Shown one piece after another: positions 8,621 to 18,801 of a DNA stretch of 64,000 nucleotides. The stretch's first letter is position 1. The number at the start of each line of letters is the position of its first letter. Origin of the DNA: Mycoplasmatota bacterium (lineage in GTDB: Bacteria; Bacillota_I; Bacilli_A; MAG-NZ); the NCBI GenBank assembly GCA_018394315.1, contig CP074575.1:558001-622000 (forward strand), given 5' to 3'. Both the position numbers and the translations under genes were made by a program. The notes beneath the pieces are model-generated. The model was not told the origin of the DNA, ran no database searches, and saw only the letters and a program-made list of their open reading frames with translations.

Positions 8621-10472
8621 AAGTAGTGAAGAATTAGTTAAAAGATATAACGAAACAAAAGGTAAGATATTAAACCGTGCAGGTCTTGAAACTAATGGAA
8701 GAAAAGAAGTATTAGTATGTGGAGTAGCAGGATGTAAATCATTAAAGTCAGATACACTAGTAGAAAGATTAAGAGAAGCAATTAGTGACAATGGATTAGA
8801 TATAGAAGTAAAAGAAACTGGATGTTTCGGTTTTTGTGAGAAAGGTCCGATAGTAAAAGTGATGCCTGAAGATATATTTTATTCGCAAGTAAACCCAAAA
8901 GATATAAATGAAATAGTAGAAAGTCATTTAGTAAAGGGAGAAGTATATAAGAAGAAATTATATATTAACCCTGAAACTAAAAAAGCAATTGAAACAACAA
9001 AAGAAATTCCTTTTTATAAGAAACAAGTGAAGATAGCATTAAGAAACTGTGGATTTATAAATGCAGAAAGTATTGATGAATATATTGGAGCTGGAGGATA
9101 TCAAGCATTAGCAAAAGCTTTAGAGATGACACCACAAGAAGTAATAGAAGTAATAAAAGAATCTGGACTTCGTGGACGTGGTGGAGGAGGATTTCCAACA
9201 GGAATTAAATGGCAGTTTGCAAGAAACAATGAATCTCAGACAAAATATATTATCTGTAATGCAGATGAAGGGGATCCAGGAGCATTTATGGATAGAAGTA
9301 TCTTAGAAGGAGACCCGCATAGTGTAATAGAAGCAATGGCAATTGGAGCATATGCGATAGGAGCTAATTTTGGTTATGTGTATGTAAGAGCGGAATATCC
9401 ACAAGCTGTGGAGAGGCTTGAGCTAGCGATAGAAAAGGCGAAAAGAGAAGGATTACTCGGAAAAGATATATTAGCGACTGGCTTCAATTTTGATTTAGAG
9501 ATAAGACTAGGCGCAGGAGCATTTGTTTGCGGTGAGGAAACAGCATTAATAGCTTCTATTGAAGGTGAAAGAGGGATGCCAAGAACAAAACCACCATTTC
9601 CAGCGAGTAAAGGATTATGGGGAGCACCAACGATAATAAATAACGTAGAAACATTTGCAGTAATACCAGAGATTATAAAAAAAGGTTCTGAATGGTTTAA
9701 AGGAATAGGAACGAAAAAATCAAGTGGAACAAAAGTATTTGCGTTAGTTGGAAAAGTAAAAAACACAGGATTAATCGAAGTACCGATGGGAATTACATTA
9801 AGAGAGATAATCTATGATATCGGTGGAGGAATGCTAAAAGGAAGAAAATTTAAGGCAGTATTAACTGGAGGACCAAGTGGGGGATGTTTGACAGAAGAAC
9901 ATTTAGATGAAATTGTGGATTTTGATAGATTAAAAGAATTAGGAAGCATGATGGGTTCTGGAGGAATGATAGTATTAGATGATAAGAACTGTATGGTAGA
10001 TATAGCTAAGTTCTATATTGATTTTATGGTAGAAGAGTCTTGTGGTAAATGCGTTTATTGTCGTATTGGGACAAAAAGAATTTATGAAATACTAGAGCGA
10101 ATTACAAGTGGAAAGGGTAAACCAAGTGATATAGATGAACTTGAACAATTATCACAAGGTGTGATAGACGGTTCTATTTGCGGTTTAGGACAAACTGCTC
10201 CTAACCCAGTCCTTACAACTTTGAGATATTTTAAGGATGAGTATATTGAACATATAGAAGATAAGAGATGCAGCGCTAGTGTATGTAAAGACTTAATAAA
10301 TGAATATATTATCACTGACAAGTGTACAGGATGTACAATATGTGCAAAAAATTGTCCAGTTGAGTGTATAAGTGGTGAAAGAAAAGAAAAGCACACTATA
10401 AATAATGAAGAATGTATCTTATGTGGAGATTGTTTTAGTAGATGTCCATTTGATGCAATTGTGACAAGGTAG
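8613..10472 (+). CDS. NuoF-like NADH-binding flavoprotein with C-terminal ferredoxin domain (StnB/HydB type)
   Basis: A 619-residue multidomain flavoprotein. Residues 1-120 are a thioredoxin-like [2Fe-2S] domain (CGVAGCKS, CFGFCEKGP). Then come the FMN/NADH-binding NuoF core (GLRGRGGGGFPTG, NADEGDPGAFMDR, GAGAYVCGEE-like stretch), an SLBB domain, the ESCGKCVYCRIGT 4Fe-4S site, and two C-terminal ferredoxin motifs (CTGCTICAKNCP, CILCGDCFSRCP). This is the HydB/HndC/StnB architecture, the bifurcating flavin site in studied complexes. ATG 8613 was chosen for its AGAGGG site; an upstream GTG adds only three residues. It is followed after 8 bases by the StnC-like gene. Confidence 0.92.
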   Translation: MIRSSEELVKRYNETKGKILNRAGLETNGRKEVLVCGVAGCKSLKSDTLVERLREAISDNGLDIEVKETGCFGFCEKGPIVKVMPEDIFYSQVNPKDINEIVESHLVKGEVYKKKLYINPETKKAIETTKEIPFYKKQVKIALRNCGFINAESIDEYIGAGGYQALAKALEMTPQEVIEVIKESGLRGRGGGGFPTGIKWQFARNNESQTKYIICNADEGDPGAFMDRSILEGDPHSVIEAMAIGAYAIGANFGYVYVRAEYPQAVERLELAIEKAKREGLLGKDILATGFNFDLEIRLGAGAFVCGEETALIASIEGERGMPRTKPPFPASKGLWGAPTIINNVETFAVIPEIIKKGSEWFKGIGTKKSSGTKVFALVGKVKNTGLIEVPMGITLREIIYDIGGGMLKGRKFKAVLTGGPSGGCLTEEHLDEIVDFDRLKELGSMMGSGGMIVLDDKNCMVDIAKFYIDFMVEESCGKCVYCRIGTKRIYEILERITSGKGKPSDIDELEQLSQGVIDGSICGLGQTAPNPVLTTLRYFKDEYIEHIEDKRCSASVCKDLINEYIITDKCTGCTICAKNCPVECISGERKEKHTINNEECILCGDCFSRCPFDAIVTR

Positions 10473-10480
10473 GTGGAATT

Positions 10481-13279
10481 ATGGTTAAACTAGCAATCAA
10501 TGGAAAAATAATTGAATCAAGCAAAGAAAATACTATTCTTCAAGTGGCGATAGACAATAATATAGAGATACCACACATGTGCTACGATAAGAGACTAAAA
10601 TCTTACGGAGGTTGTGGGATGTGTGTTGTTGAAGTTGAAGGTTCTTCTAAATTGATGAGAGCCTGCTCAACCAATGTTTACGAAGGAATGGTAATTGAGA
10701 CTCATACTAAGAGAACCCATGATGCTAGAAAAATAGCTCTTGATTTATATGTCTCAGATCATAGAGGAGATTGTCTTCCACCGTGTACATTAGGATGTCC
10801 AGCAAGAACGGATATACAAGGATATGTTGGACTTATTGCAAATGGTCAATATATTGAAGCCGTAAAACTTATTAAACAGGCTATCCCAATACCAGCCAGT
10901 ATTGGTAGAGTTTGTCCACATCCTTGTGAAAGTGAATGTAGAAGAGATATTATAGAAGAACCAATTTCAGTTGCTACACTGAAATACTTTGCAGCTGATA
11001 TTGACTTGTTTAATGAAAAGCAATATATTCCAAATATAGCAAATGACACTAATAAAAAGATAGCTATTATTGGAGCGGGTCCAGCAGGTCTTTCAGCTGC
11101 ATACTTTTTAAGAACAAAAGGGCATAATGTTTCTATTTTTGAAGCAATGGCTAAGCCTGGTGGAATGTTAAGATACGGAATTCCGGAATACCGTTTACCA
11201 AAAGACATCATAGACCGTGAAGTTGCGATTATTGAAGATATGGGAGTAAAGATTAATTATAATATTAGACTTGGAGAAGATTTGAAAGTAAAAGAGATCC
11301 AAGATAATTTTGATGCATCCTTCATAGCTATTGGAGCTTGGAAAAGTTCTTCTATGAGATGTAAAGGAGAAGACTTAAACGGTGTAATTGGTGGAATTGA
11401 CTTCTTGCAGAAAGTAGCTAAAAAAGATCTTATAGATTTAGATGAAAGAGTTGTAGTAGTCGGTGGTGGTAATACTGCTATGGATGTTGCTAGAACTTGT
11501 GTTAGATTGGGTGTTAAAGAAGTAAGAGTATTATATAGAAGAACTGAGTCTGAAATGCCAGCTCAAGTCTTTGAGATACAGGAAGCTAAAGAAGAAGGAG
11601 TTATCTTTGATTTTTTAGTAGCTCCTATTGAAGTTACTGAAAAGAACGGAGTAGCTTCTGGAGTTATTTGTCAAAAAATGGAATTGGGTAAACCTGATGC
11701 AAGTGGAAGAAGAAGACCAATTCCAATTGAAGGAGAAACAACTTATTTTGAGACTAGTACAATTATTTCAGCAATTGGACAAAAAGTAACATTAGGTAAT
11801 ATCCAAGGAATTGAAACAACTGACTGGGGAACAATAGTTGTTGATGAATTAACTTACCAAACTAATATTGAGGGAATCTTCTCAGGTGGAGATTCAGTTA
11901 CAGGGCCAAAAGATGCAATTGATGCAATTGCTGCAGGTAAGAATGCAGCCAATGTAATAAATAGTTATTTGAATGGACATATAGTTCCTCGTTTTGAACA
12001 AAGATTAATAAGAAGAGACGATATGACAATTAGTGATTATCCTGATGTTAAGTCTAATCCAAGAGTTCAAAACAAAATAATCAATCCTGAGATAAGAAAG
12101 ACAAACTTTGATAAAGTGATACATAATTACACTGAACAAGAAGCATTATCTGAAGCTTCAAGATGTTTGGAGTGTGGTTGCAAAGATGTTTTTGAATGTG
12201 ATTTATTAAAGAATATTAAAGAACATAAAATTGATACTAATTTTGAACATGGTGAACAACATCGAAGAGTTCAAATAGATGATCATCCATTTATCCAAAG
12301 AGATTCTGATAAATGTATACAATGTGCACAATGTGTTAGAGTTTGTGATGAAGTAGTCGGAGCAACTGTTTTAGGGATTGTTGATAGAGGATTTGAGTCT
12401 TTAATTGTTCCTGAATCTTGTCTACCGTTATCTGAAACTAGTTGTGTTTCGTGTGGTGCATGTATTGACATATGTCCAACAGGAGCTTTAAAAGAAAGAC
12501 TGATTAACTCTAAGGAAATACCATTAGATTTTGACAGCACTGACTCAGTATGTACTCATTGTAGTTTAGGTTGCTTAGTTACATATCATTATAAAGACAA
12601 TAGAATATATAGAGTTACTCCTAATAATGATGATGGAGTGCTATGTGTGAAAGGTAAGTTTGAATTCGAGTACATCAATAGTGATGAAAGAATTACTGAA
12701 CCTATTATAAAGGATAGTTTTGATTCTTCTAAACTAGATAAGGTTGGATTTATCTTGTCACCTAGTTTGTTGAACGAAGATTTTATAGAAATTAAAGAAT
12801 TAGCAAATAAACTAGGAACTAATTATATTGGTACAACAGTTAAAAATATAGAAGAAGAAATAGATTTAGATAAATTATCAAGAAGAGAAAGAATAGATTT
12901 GATTACTAGTAGTTCATCTATATATAAACAAGATCTAAACAGCGGTGGAGCAAATAAAGCAAACTTGATGACTGGATCTGAAATTATATCTAAAATAAAG
13001 AGTGGTGATATTAAGAATTTAGTCTTGGTAGGAGTAACTGTTTCAAAAGAATTATTGGCATTAGTTGATGGACTTGATAATTTAATTGTTATGAGTTTAT
13101 TCTATGATGAATCATTAAAAAATGCAGATGTTATACTTCCATTAAGAACTAGTATTGAAAGAAGTGGGAATATTACTAGAATTGATGGTAAAAATGTAGA
13201 AATAACAAAGGTATTAGATTTATTATCAAGTAAAAGTAATAAAGAGGAACTAGAGAAAGTCTTTAAATTAAGTTATTAG
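10481..13279 (+). CDS. NuoG-GltD fusion subunit, StnC-like, with a shortened molybdopterin-type tail
   Basis: A 932-residue fusion. Order: [2Fe-2S] ferredoxin (CGGCGMC-like region, about residues 34-62), NuoG His/Cys site (HRGDCLPPC), GltD-like module with Fe-S (RVCPHPCESECRR), FAD-binding GAGPAGLSAAY (about 195) and NADPH-binding VVVGGGNTAMDVA (about 325), two 4Fe-4S ferredoxin motifs, then the NuoG/FdhA CTHCSLGC 4Fe-4S site. The last ~180 residues keep a remnant of the molybdopterin fold (NADVILPLRTSIERSG) but are too short for a formate dehydrogenase. The set matches Stn, which couples NADH, ferredoxin and NADP. Assignment rests on architecture, not on alignment. Confidence 0.87.
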   Translation: MVKLAINGKIIESSKENTILQVAIDNNIEIPHMCYDKRLKSYGGCGMCVVEVEGSSKLMRACSTNVYEGMVIETHTKRTHDARKIALDLYVSDHRGDCLPPCTLGCPARTDIQGYVGLIANGQYIEAVKLIKQAIPIPASIGRVCPHPCESECRRDIIEEPISVATLKYFAADIDLFNEKQYIPNIANDTNKKIAIIGAGPAGLSAAYFLRTKGHNVSIFEAMAKPGGMLRYGIPEYRLPKDIIDREVAIIEDMGVKINYNIRLGEDLKVKEIQDNFDASFIAIGAWKSSSMRCKGEDLNGVIGGIDFLQKVAKKDLIDLDERVVVVGGGNTAMDVARTCVRLGVKEVRVLYRRTESEMPAQVFEIQEAKEEGVIFDFLVAPIEVTEKNGVASGVICQKMELGKPDASGRRRPIPIEGETTYFETSTIISAIGQKVTLGNIQGIETTDWGTIVVDELTYQTNIEGIFSGGDSVTGPKDAIDAIAAGKNAANVINSYLNGHIVPRFEQRLIRRDDMTISDYPDVKSNPRVQNKIINPEIRKTNFDKVIHNYTEQEALSEASRCLECGCKDVFECDLLKNIKEHKIDTNFEHGEQHRRVQIDDHPFIQRDSDKCIQCAQCVRVCDEVVGATVLGIVDRGFESLIVPESCLPLSETSCVSCGACIDICPTGALKERLINSKEIPLDFDSTDSVCTHCSLGCLVTYHYKDNRIYRVTPNNDDGVLCVKGKFEFEYINSDERITEPIIKDSFDSSKLDKVGFILSPSLLNEDFIEIKELANKLGTNYIGTTVKNIEEEIDLDKLSRRERIDLITSSSSIYKQDLNSGGANKANLMTGSEIISKIKSGDIKNLVLVGVTVSKELLALVDGLDNLIVMSLFYDESLKNADVILPLRTSIERSGNITRIDGKNVEITKVLDLLSSKSNKEELEKVFKLSY

Positions 13280-13365
13280 TTGGTTCTGTTTATATTTAGT
13301 TTCTATTCTAACTTACTGTTTGAAAAAGTGTGAATAGTTTGTATATAAACTAATACTGTTTTCCT

Positions 13366-13394
13366 TTGACTATTATTAAATTAATTGTTAAAAT
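13366..13394 (+). promoter_or_regulatory. Promoter of the COG2509 flavoprotein gene
   Basis: TTGACT, a 17-base spacer and TAAAAT, ending 43 bases before the start codon. This is a good sigma-A-type match in the 158-base gap after the Stn-like operon. Confidence 0.6.
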
Positions 13395-13437
13395 TTTAAG
13401 TGGATTGAAAATAAAATGATAGAAAAGAGAAAGTGAT

Positions 13438-14841
13438 ATGAAGTATGATTGTGTAATAATAGGTGCAGGGCCAGCGGGTATTTTTACTGCATACGAATTA
13501 ATGCTGAAAGCACCTGATTTAAAAGTACTATTAGTAGATAAGGGTCGGGATATATATTCAAGAAATTGTCCTATTTTGACTAAACAAATTGAGAAATGTC
13601 CACAAGGAGGTTGTAAACCTGCTTGCTCGATTACAAGTGGTTTTGGTGGAGCAGGTGCCTACTCAGATGGTAAGTTCAACATCACAAGTGAATTCGGTGG
13701 ATGGATGAACAACTATTTAGACAATGCAACTGTTGAGAAATTAATTAACTATGTAGATTCAATTAATCTTAAACATGGTGCTACTTCTTCAATCACTGAT
13801 CCATATACAGAAGAAGTAAAAGAGATCGAAAGATTGGGATATGGTCACGGACTTAAGTTATTAAGAGCGAAATTAAGACACTTAGGAACTGAACAAAATT
13901 TACAAATACTCCAAAGTATTTATGAAGAAATGAAAGGTAAAATAGATTTTAATTTCGGTAAAAAAGTAAGTGAAATTGTTGTTAAAGACGATAGAGTTAA
14001 AGGTGTCAAGTTGAATGGAGATTATATTGAAGCAAATTATGTAGTGGTTGTTACTGGAAGAGACGGCTCTGAGTGGATGAAAGACAAGTTAGACGAATTT
14101 GGAGTTGAGTTTACAAATAACCAAGTTGACATCGGAGTTAGGGTGGAAACTAATGATATTATAATGGAAAAAATCAATCAACATCTATATGAAGGTAAAT
14201 TCATCTTTAGAACTAGTGTAGGAACTACTGTGAGAACTTTTTGTTCTAACCCTAGTGGTCATGTTGTTGTAGAAAATCATAGTGGGATTATGCTTGCAAA
14301 CGGTCATGCTTATAAAGACGAAGCTTTGGGAAGCAACAATACTAATTTCGCATTGCTAGTATCACATTCTTTTGCTCATCCATTTAATCAACCAAATGAG
14401 TTTGCAAGAGAAGTTTCTAAATTAGCAAACAGGTTATCAAACGGATCAATTATTGTACAAAAGTATGGTGATATCAAAGCAGGTAGAAGAACAACCGAAA
14501 AAAGGCTAGCGGAAGGATTTGTGAATCCAACATTAGCAACAGCGGTACCAGGAGATTTGGGATTAGTATTACCTTATAATACAATGAAATCATTAATTGA
14601 AATGACAGAGGCTTTAGATTATGTGACACCGGGTATAGCTAGCGAACATACATTGTTTTATGGAGTAGAGGCTAAATTCTATTCTGCTAGACCAAAGGTA
14701 AATGAAAAATTCGAAACTAAAGTATCAGGTTTATATGTTGGCGGTGATGGAGCGGGTATAACTAGAGGTTTAGCTCAAGCAGGCGCCAATGGAATATGGA
14801 TAGCTAGAGACATTATTGACAAGACAAATAAACTAATATAA
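13438..14841 (+). CDS. FAD-dependent dehydrogenase of the COG2509 family
   Basis: A 467-residue flavoprotein with an N-terminal Rossmann dinucleotide site (IIGAGPAGIFTAYEL, residues 6-20), a Cys-rich segment near residues 42-62 (CPILTKQIEKCPQGGCKPAC), an FGGAGAYSDGKFN motif and the C-terminal FAD contact GGDGAGITRGLAQAGANG. The pattern fits COG2509, a conserved family of FAD-dependent oxidoreductases without an established reaction. The clustered Cys residues may bind a metal or be redox-active, but this is not shown. It has its own promoter and a strong terminator, so it is monocistronic. Position after the Stn-like genes suggests a redox role only by context. Confidence 0.82.
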   Translation: MKYDCVIIGAGPAGIFTAYELMLKAPDLKVLLVDKGRDIYSRNCPILTKQIEKCPQGGCKPACSITSGFGGAGAYSDGKFNITSEFGGWMNNYLDNATVEKLINYVDSINLKHGATSSITDPYTEEVKEIERLGYGHGLKLLRAKLRHLGTEQNLQILQSIYEEMKGKIDFNFGKKVSEIVVKDDRVKGVKLNGDYIEANYVVVVTGRDGSEWMKDKLDEFGVEFTNNQVDIGVRVETNDIIMEKINQHLYEGKFIFRTSVGTTVRTFCSNPSGHVVVENHSGIMLANGHAYKDEALGSNNTNFALLVSHSFAHPFNQPNEFAREVSKLANRLSNGSIIVQKYGDIKAGRRTTEKRLAEGFVNPTLATAVPGDLGLVLPYNTMKSLIEMTEALDYVTPGIASEHTLFYGVEAKFYSARPKVNEKFETKVSGLYVGGDGAGITRGLAQAGANGIWIARDIIDKTNKLI

Positions 14842-14878
14842 GATAATTATGTAATTGTGAAAAGGCTCAAACAACGCG

Positions 14879-14917
14879 GATCCACAATAAGTTTTTAACT
14901 TATATGGATCTTTTTTA
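14879..14917 (+). terminator. Terminator before purA
   Basis: GATCC/GGATC outer stem and ATAAGT/ACTTAT inner stem (14879-14910) followed by TTTTTT. The purA ribosome binding site follows 18 bases later. Confidence 0.8.
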
Positions 14918-14946
14918 TTCATATAAGAAATCAAAGGAGGATTTTT

Positions 14947-16221
14947 ATGAGTAATGTTGTAGTAGTAGGTACACAATGGGGAGACGAGGGAAAAGGTAAA
15001 ATTACTGATTTTCTTGCTCAAAGAGCGGATGTTGTGGTTCGTTATCAAGGTGGTAATAATGCTGGACACACTATTGTATTTAACGGAGAAAAGTTCGCAT
15101 TACATTTATTACCAAGTGGAGTATTATCGCCAGATAAAATAAATATTATGGCAAATGGTATGGTAATTAACCCTGAAGCATTGATTTCAGAGATCGATGG
15201 ATTAAAGGAAAGAGGAATTACCGATTTTGATTTGAGAATCTCAAATAGAGCGCATATTGTATTTCCTTATCATATTGAACTTGATTCAGCGTTTGAGAAC
15301 ACAGGTTCTGATAAGATAGGAACAACTAAAAGGGGAATAGGTCCCACTTATACTGATAAAGCATTTAGAAGTGGTTTAAGAATGGGTGACTTATTAGACT
15401 TAGATTATTTTAAAAACCGTTTAAAAGCAGCTTTAGATATAAAGAACAACGTTCTTAAGATGATGAATAGAGAGACTATCAATTTTGATGATTTATATCA
15501 AAAATATTTAGGTTATAGAGAAATTATAAAAAACTATATATGTGATACATCGGTATTATTAAATGAATTACTCGAGGATAAAAAGGTTTTATTTGAGGGT
15601 GCTCAAGGTGTAATGTTATGTATTGATCATGGGACTTACCCATTTGTAACAAGTTCATCACCAACAGCAGCTTCAGTACCTTTATATACCGGTATTGCAC
15701 CAAGACATATAAATAATGTATTAGGTATTATAAAAGCATACACTACTAGAGTGGGTGAAGGGGCATTTCCTACTGAATTCAGTAATGATGTAGCAGATAA
15801 AATTCGTAAAACAGGAAATGAGTATGGTACTTCTACAGGTCGTCCACGTAGAATTGGATGGCTTGATTTAGTTGTATTAAACCACACAAAACGTGTTAGT
15901 GGAATAACAGGATTGAGTGTGATGTTATTAGATGTATTAAGCGGAATACAAACATTAAAAATTTGCGTGGCATATAAATATAAAGGTGAAATTATTAATG
16001 TTATGCCATCAATAGTAGATCACTTAAATGAGTGTGAACCTGTATATATTGAAATGCCAGGATGGCAAGAAGATATTACTGAAGTGACTAGTTTTGATGA
16101 GCTACCAATGAATGCTAAGAATTATTTAAATAAAATACAGGAGTTAACTGGTATAAATGTAAAAATGTTCTCAGTAGGACCTGATAGAAAGCAAACAATT
16201 GAGGTAGAGAAAGTTTTATAA
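14947..16221 (+). CDS. purA: Adenylosuccinate synthetase
   Basis: GTP-dependent ligation of IMP and aspartate, the first step from IMP to AMP. At 424 residues it is of normal length. Visible are the N-terminal P-loop GTQWGDEGKGK with the catalytic Asp, NNAGHTI with the catalytic His near residue 41, GTTKRGIGP, and the arginine-rich loop GTSTGRPRRIGW. A strong AAAGGAGG site precedes the ATG. fhs follows after 40 bases, so a purA-fhs unit is likely. This links purine synthesis to formyl-THF supply. Confidence 0.97.
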   Translation: MSNVVVVGTQWGDEGKGKITDFLAQRADVVVRYQGGNNAGHTIVFNGEKFALHLLPSGVLSPDKINIMANGMVINPEALISEIDGLKERGITDFDLRISNRAHIVFPYHIELDSAFENTGSDKIGTTKRGIGPTYTDKAFRSGLRMGDLLDLDYFKNRLKAALDIKNNVLKMMNRETINFDDLYQKYLGYREIIKNYICDTSVLLNELLEDKKVLFEGAQGVMLCIDHGTYPFVTSSSPTAASVPLYTGIAPRHINNVLGIIKAYTTRVGEGAFPTEFSNDVADKIRKTGNEYGTSTGRPRRIGWLDLVVLNHTKRVSGITGLSVMLLDVLSGIQTLKICVAYKYKGEIINVMPSIVDHLNECEPVYIEMPGWQEDITEVTSFDELPMNAKNYLNKIQELTGINVKMFSVGPDRKQTIEVEKVL

Positions 16222-16261
16222 TGAGTAAAGAATGAGCTAATAAAATAGAAGGAGGACTTAT

Positions 16262-17926
16262 ATGTACAAGTCAGATTTAGAAATTGCTCAAGAAGTTACT
16301 ATGAAGCCTATTTCGGAAATAGCTAGTAAGCTAGGATTAGGAGAGGATGACTTAGAGTTATATGGTAAATATAAAGCTAAGGTAAATCCAGATGTAAAAG
16401 TAGACAGAAATGGGAAAGTAATTTTGGTAACAGCAATTAATCCTACACCAGCTGGTGAAGGAAAAACTACAGTTACTGTAGGATTAGGTCAAGCATTTGG
16501 TCAATTAGGAAAGAATTCGATAATTGCATTACGCGAACCATCATTTGGACCTGTAATGGGTATTAAGGGAGGAGCAGCAGGAGGAGGATATTCTCAAGTT
16601 GTACCAATGGAAGATTTAAATCTTCATTTCACTGGTGATATTCATGCAATCACTACTGCAAATAATGCAATTAGTGCTATTCTTGATAATCACTTACATC
16701 AAGGAAACGAATTAAACATTGACCAAAGAAGAATAGTTTGGAAGAGATGCTTAGACATGAATGATCGAGCATTGAGATTTGTAAATGTTGGGCTAGGTGG
16801 ACACACAAACGGAATTCCTAGAGAAGATGGATTTAATATTACAGTAGCAAGTGAAATTATGGCCGTACTATGCTTAGCTAGTGATATCGAAGATCTAAAA
16901 GAAAGAATTAAGAGAATGGTTGTAGCTTATACTTTTGATAGAAAACCAGTAACAGTTGGTGACTTAGGTTGCGAAGGTGCAGTGACATTAATCTTAAAAG
17001 ATGCTATAAAGCCAAACTTAGTTCAAACATTAGAACACACACCTGCATTAGTACATGGTGGACCATTTGCAAATATTGCTCATGGATGTAATAGTATCAT
17101 CGCTACTAACCTGGGTAGAAAGATGGCTGATTATGTGATTACTGAGGCAGGATTTGGTGCTGATTTAGGTGCTGAAAAATTCTTAAACATAAAGACAAGA
17201 AATGCCGGTTTTTCTCCGAGTGCAGTTGTAGTTGTTGCGACAATTAGAGCATTAAAAATGCATGGTGGTGTAAATAAAAAAGAACTACAACCTGAAAATG
17301 TAGAAGCACTAAAATCTGGTATAGAAAACTTAGCAAAACACTTGGATTCAATTTCAAAATTTAATGTTCCTTATGTTGTAGCTATTAATAAGTTTGTAAC
17401 TGACTCAGATGCTGAAATTGCTTTTATTAAAGAATGGTGCGAAGAAAATGGTCACCCAGTAGAATTAATTGAAGTATGGGCAAAAGGTGGAAGCGGTGCA
17501 GTTAATTTAGCTGAAAGAGTTTTACAAAGAATTGAAGAAGCTGATGGTGTAAACACTTTTACCCATTTGTATGAACTAGATGAATCACTAGAAGATAAAA
17601 TTAATAAAATTGCTACTAACATTTATGGAGCTGATGGAGTTGAATTTACTTCAAAAGCTAAAACTCAATTAAGAACATTTAAACGTAATGGATGGGATAA
17701 ACTAGCTGTTTGTATGGCTAAGACTCCTGCATCATTAACTGATAATCCAAAACTATATGGTAGACCGAAAGGGTTCAAAATTACTGTAAGAGAGTTAAGA
17801 CCAAGTATTGGTGCGGGATTCATAGTTGCGCTAACTGGTGATGTTATGACAATGCCAGGACTTCCAAAACAACCTGCTGCATTAAGAATGGATGTAGTTG
17901 ATGGTAAAGCGGAAGGGTTATTCTAA
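16262..17926 (+). CDS. fhs: Formate-tetrahydrofolate ligase
   Basis: ATP-dependent formation of 10-formyl-THF from formate and THF, the entry of formate into one-carbon metabolism. The 554-residue length is typical. Visible are the ATP-binding loop [15 protein letters not shown] (about residues 64-78), the [13 protein letters not shown] stretch and the C-terminal [21 protein letters not shown] signature. AGAAGGAGG precedes the ATG. With folD, glyA and the glycine cleavage genes elsewhere in the window it makes an almost complete C1 module. A terminator follows. Confidence 0.97.
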   Translation: MYKSDLEIAQEVTMKPISEIASKLGLGEDDLELYGKYKAKVNPDVKVDRNGKVILVTAINPTPAGEGKTTVTVGLGQAFGQLGKNSIIALREPSFGPVMGIKGGAAGGGYSQVVPMEDLNLHFTGDIHAITTANNAISAILDNHLHQGNELNIDQRRIVWKRCLDMNDRALRFVNVGLGGHTNGIPREDGFNITVASEIMAVLCLASDIEDLKERIKRMVVAYTFDRKPVTVGDLGCEGAVTLILKDAIKPNLVQTLEHTPALVHGGPFANIAHGCNSIIATNLGRKMADYVITEAGFGADLGAEKFLNIKTRNAGFSPSAVVVVATIRALKMHGGVNKKELQPENVEALKSGIENLAKHLDSISKFNVPYVVAINKFVTDSDAEIAFIKEWCEENGHPVELIEVWAKGGSGAVNLAERVLQRIEEADGVNTFTHLYELDESLEDKINKIATNIYGADGVEFTSKAKTQLRTFKRNGWDKLAVCMAKTPASLTDNPKLYGRPKGFKITVRELRPSIGAGFIVALTGDVMTMPGLPKQPAALRMDVVDGKAEGLF

Positions 17927-17953
17927 ACAAAATAAAGATAAAAAATATAAAAG

Positions 17954-17990
17954 AAACGAGGCTTTCAGATTAAAAAGTCTCGTTTTAATT
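17954..17990 (+). terminator. Terminator after fhs
   Basis: AACGAG...CTCGTT with an inner CTTT/AAAAG stem (17954-17985), then a T-rich stretch. It closes the purA-fhs unit and marks the left edge of the accessory region. Confidence 0.8.
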
Positions 17991-18047
17991 TTAATAAAGA
18001 AAATATTAATTATTCTTAATTGAGTAGTGATTCTTAACTTCAATTTC

Positions 18048-18090
18048 ACCATGAAAGGTGTTTTTCAGTGATACACGGATTTTCAATCCG
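18048..18090. repeat. Array repeat 1 with hairpin
   Basis: Full 15-base palindrome CGGATTTTCAATCCG at 18076-18090, the only copy with both outer bases paired. A small hairpin CACC...GGTG (18048-18060) runs into TTTTT on plus. It follows the GNAT gene stop by 80 bases on minus. Confidence 0.8.
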
Positions 18091-18170
18091 AGAAATGAAA
18101 AATATTTCCCAACCCTCGTAATATGAACTATTATACATGTGTTCCAATCATTATTAAATATACGACAATA

Positions 18171-18662
18171 CTAAATAAACTTTTCATAGGAAACTGCATA
18201 TTCTTTAAAGCCATTTCGTTCATATACTTTTTTAGCATTATTGTTCCACGAATAAACATGTAGTTTAACTCTATTAATTCCTCTTTCCTTCATCCACTTA
18301 ATTGATTCATCTAGTAGTCTTTGTCCTAATCCAAACCCTCTTGCTATATCATCTACATATATTTCGTCAAGTAACCCCATCATACCAGTTCCATTATCTG
18401 AAGTATCAACCTGTTGAAATATTCTACTCAGTGTATATCCTACAGTCTTTCCCTCTAATTCTGCAATCAATATCATTGTATTTTCACTTCGATTATTAAA
18501 CGTTACTTCAGCTTTTTTTTGTACTGATTTAACAACTAAATTGTAGTCATCATTTTTAGATTTATCAGTATGATTGTCTCGACTGAATTTACTTAGTTTT
18601 ACTGCAAAGTCAACAAACGTATTTTTGTCACTACATACCGCTTTTCTTACTATTACTTCCAT
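18171..18662 (-). CDS. GNAT-family N-acetyltransferase
   Basis: A 163-residue acetyl-CoA-dependent acetyltransferase, substrate unknown. The core motif A is visible as LLDEIYVDDIARGFGLGQRLLDE (about residues 95-118; the Q/R-x-x-G-x-G/A pyrophosphate loop is GFGLGQRL), followed by the motif B segment NNAKKVYERNGF. N-terminal residues MEVIVRKA form the usual first strand. A GGAGG site lies ahead of the ATG at 18662. It is the leftmost gene of the repeat array and has array repeats on both sides. GNAT genes are common cargo in cassette-like regions. Confidence 0.85.
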   Translation of the reverse strand: MEVIVRKAVCSDKNTFVDFAVKLSKFSRDNHTDKSKNDDYNLVVKSVQKKAEVTFNNRSENTMILIAELEGKTVGYTLSRIFQQVDTSDNGTGMMGLLDEIYVDDIARGFGLGQRLLDESIKWMKERGINRVKLHVYSWNNNAKKVYERNGFKEYAVSYEKFI

Positions 18663-18729
18663 GATTTTATCCTCCGATTATACTTATTTCTAAAAGAATT
18701 CAATGAATAGTATATCACAATCAGAATAA

Positions 18730-18784
18730 AACACCTATAGAAGGTGTTATTTCATTAATCTGGAGACATACGGATTTTCAATCC
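18730..18784. repeat. Array repeat 2 with terminator-like hairpin
   Basis: Core CGGATTTTCAATCC at 18771-18784. The hairpin AACACC...GGTGTT lies at 18730-18748, with T residues after it on minus. Order on minus: stop of the 18802 gene, repeat, hairpin, next gene. Confidence 0.85.
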
Positions 18785-18801
18785 ATAAGTACTTATTAGA
18801 T

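Noticed and set aside
9374..9766. Long minus-strand frame inside the NuoF-like gene
   Set aside because: Shadow of a strongly conserved plus-strand gene; no ribosome binding site or family match.
10481..13279. Formate dehydrogenase alpha subunit
   Set aside because: The molybdopterin domain is only about 180 residues and lacks a catalytic Cys/Sec region; the GltD-like module points to a transhydrogenase.
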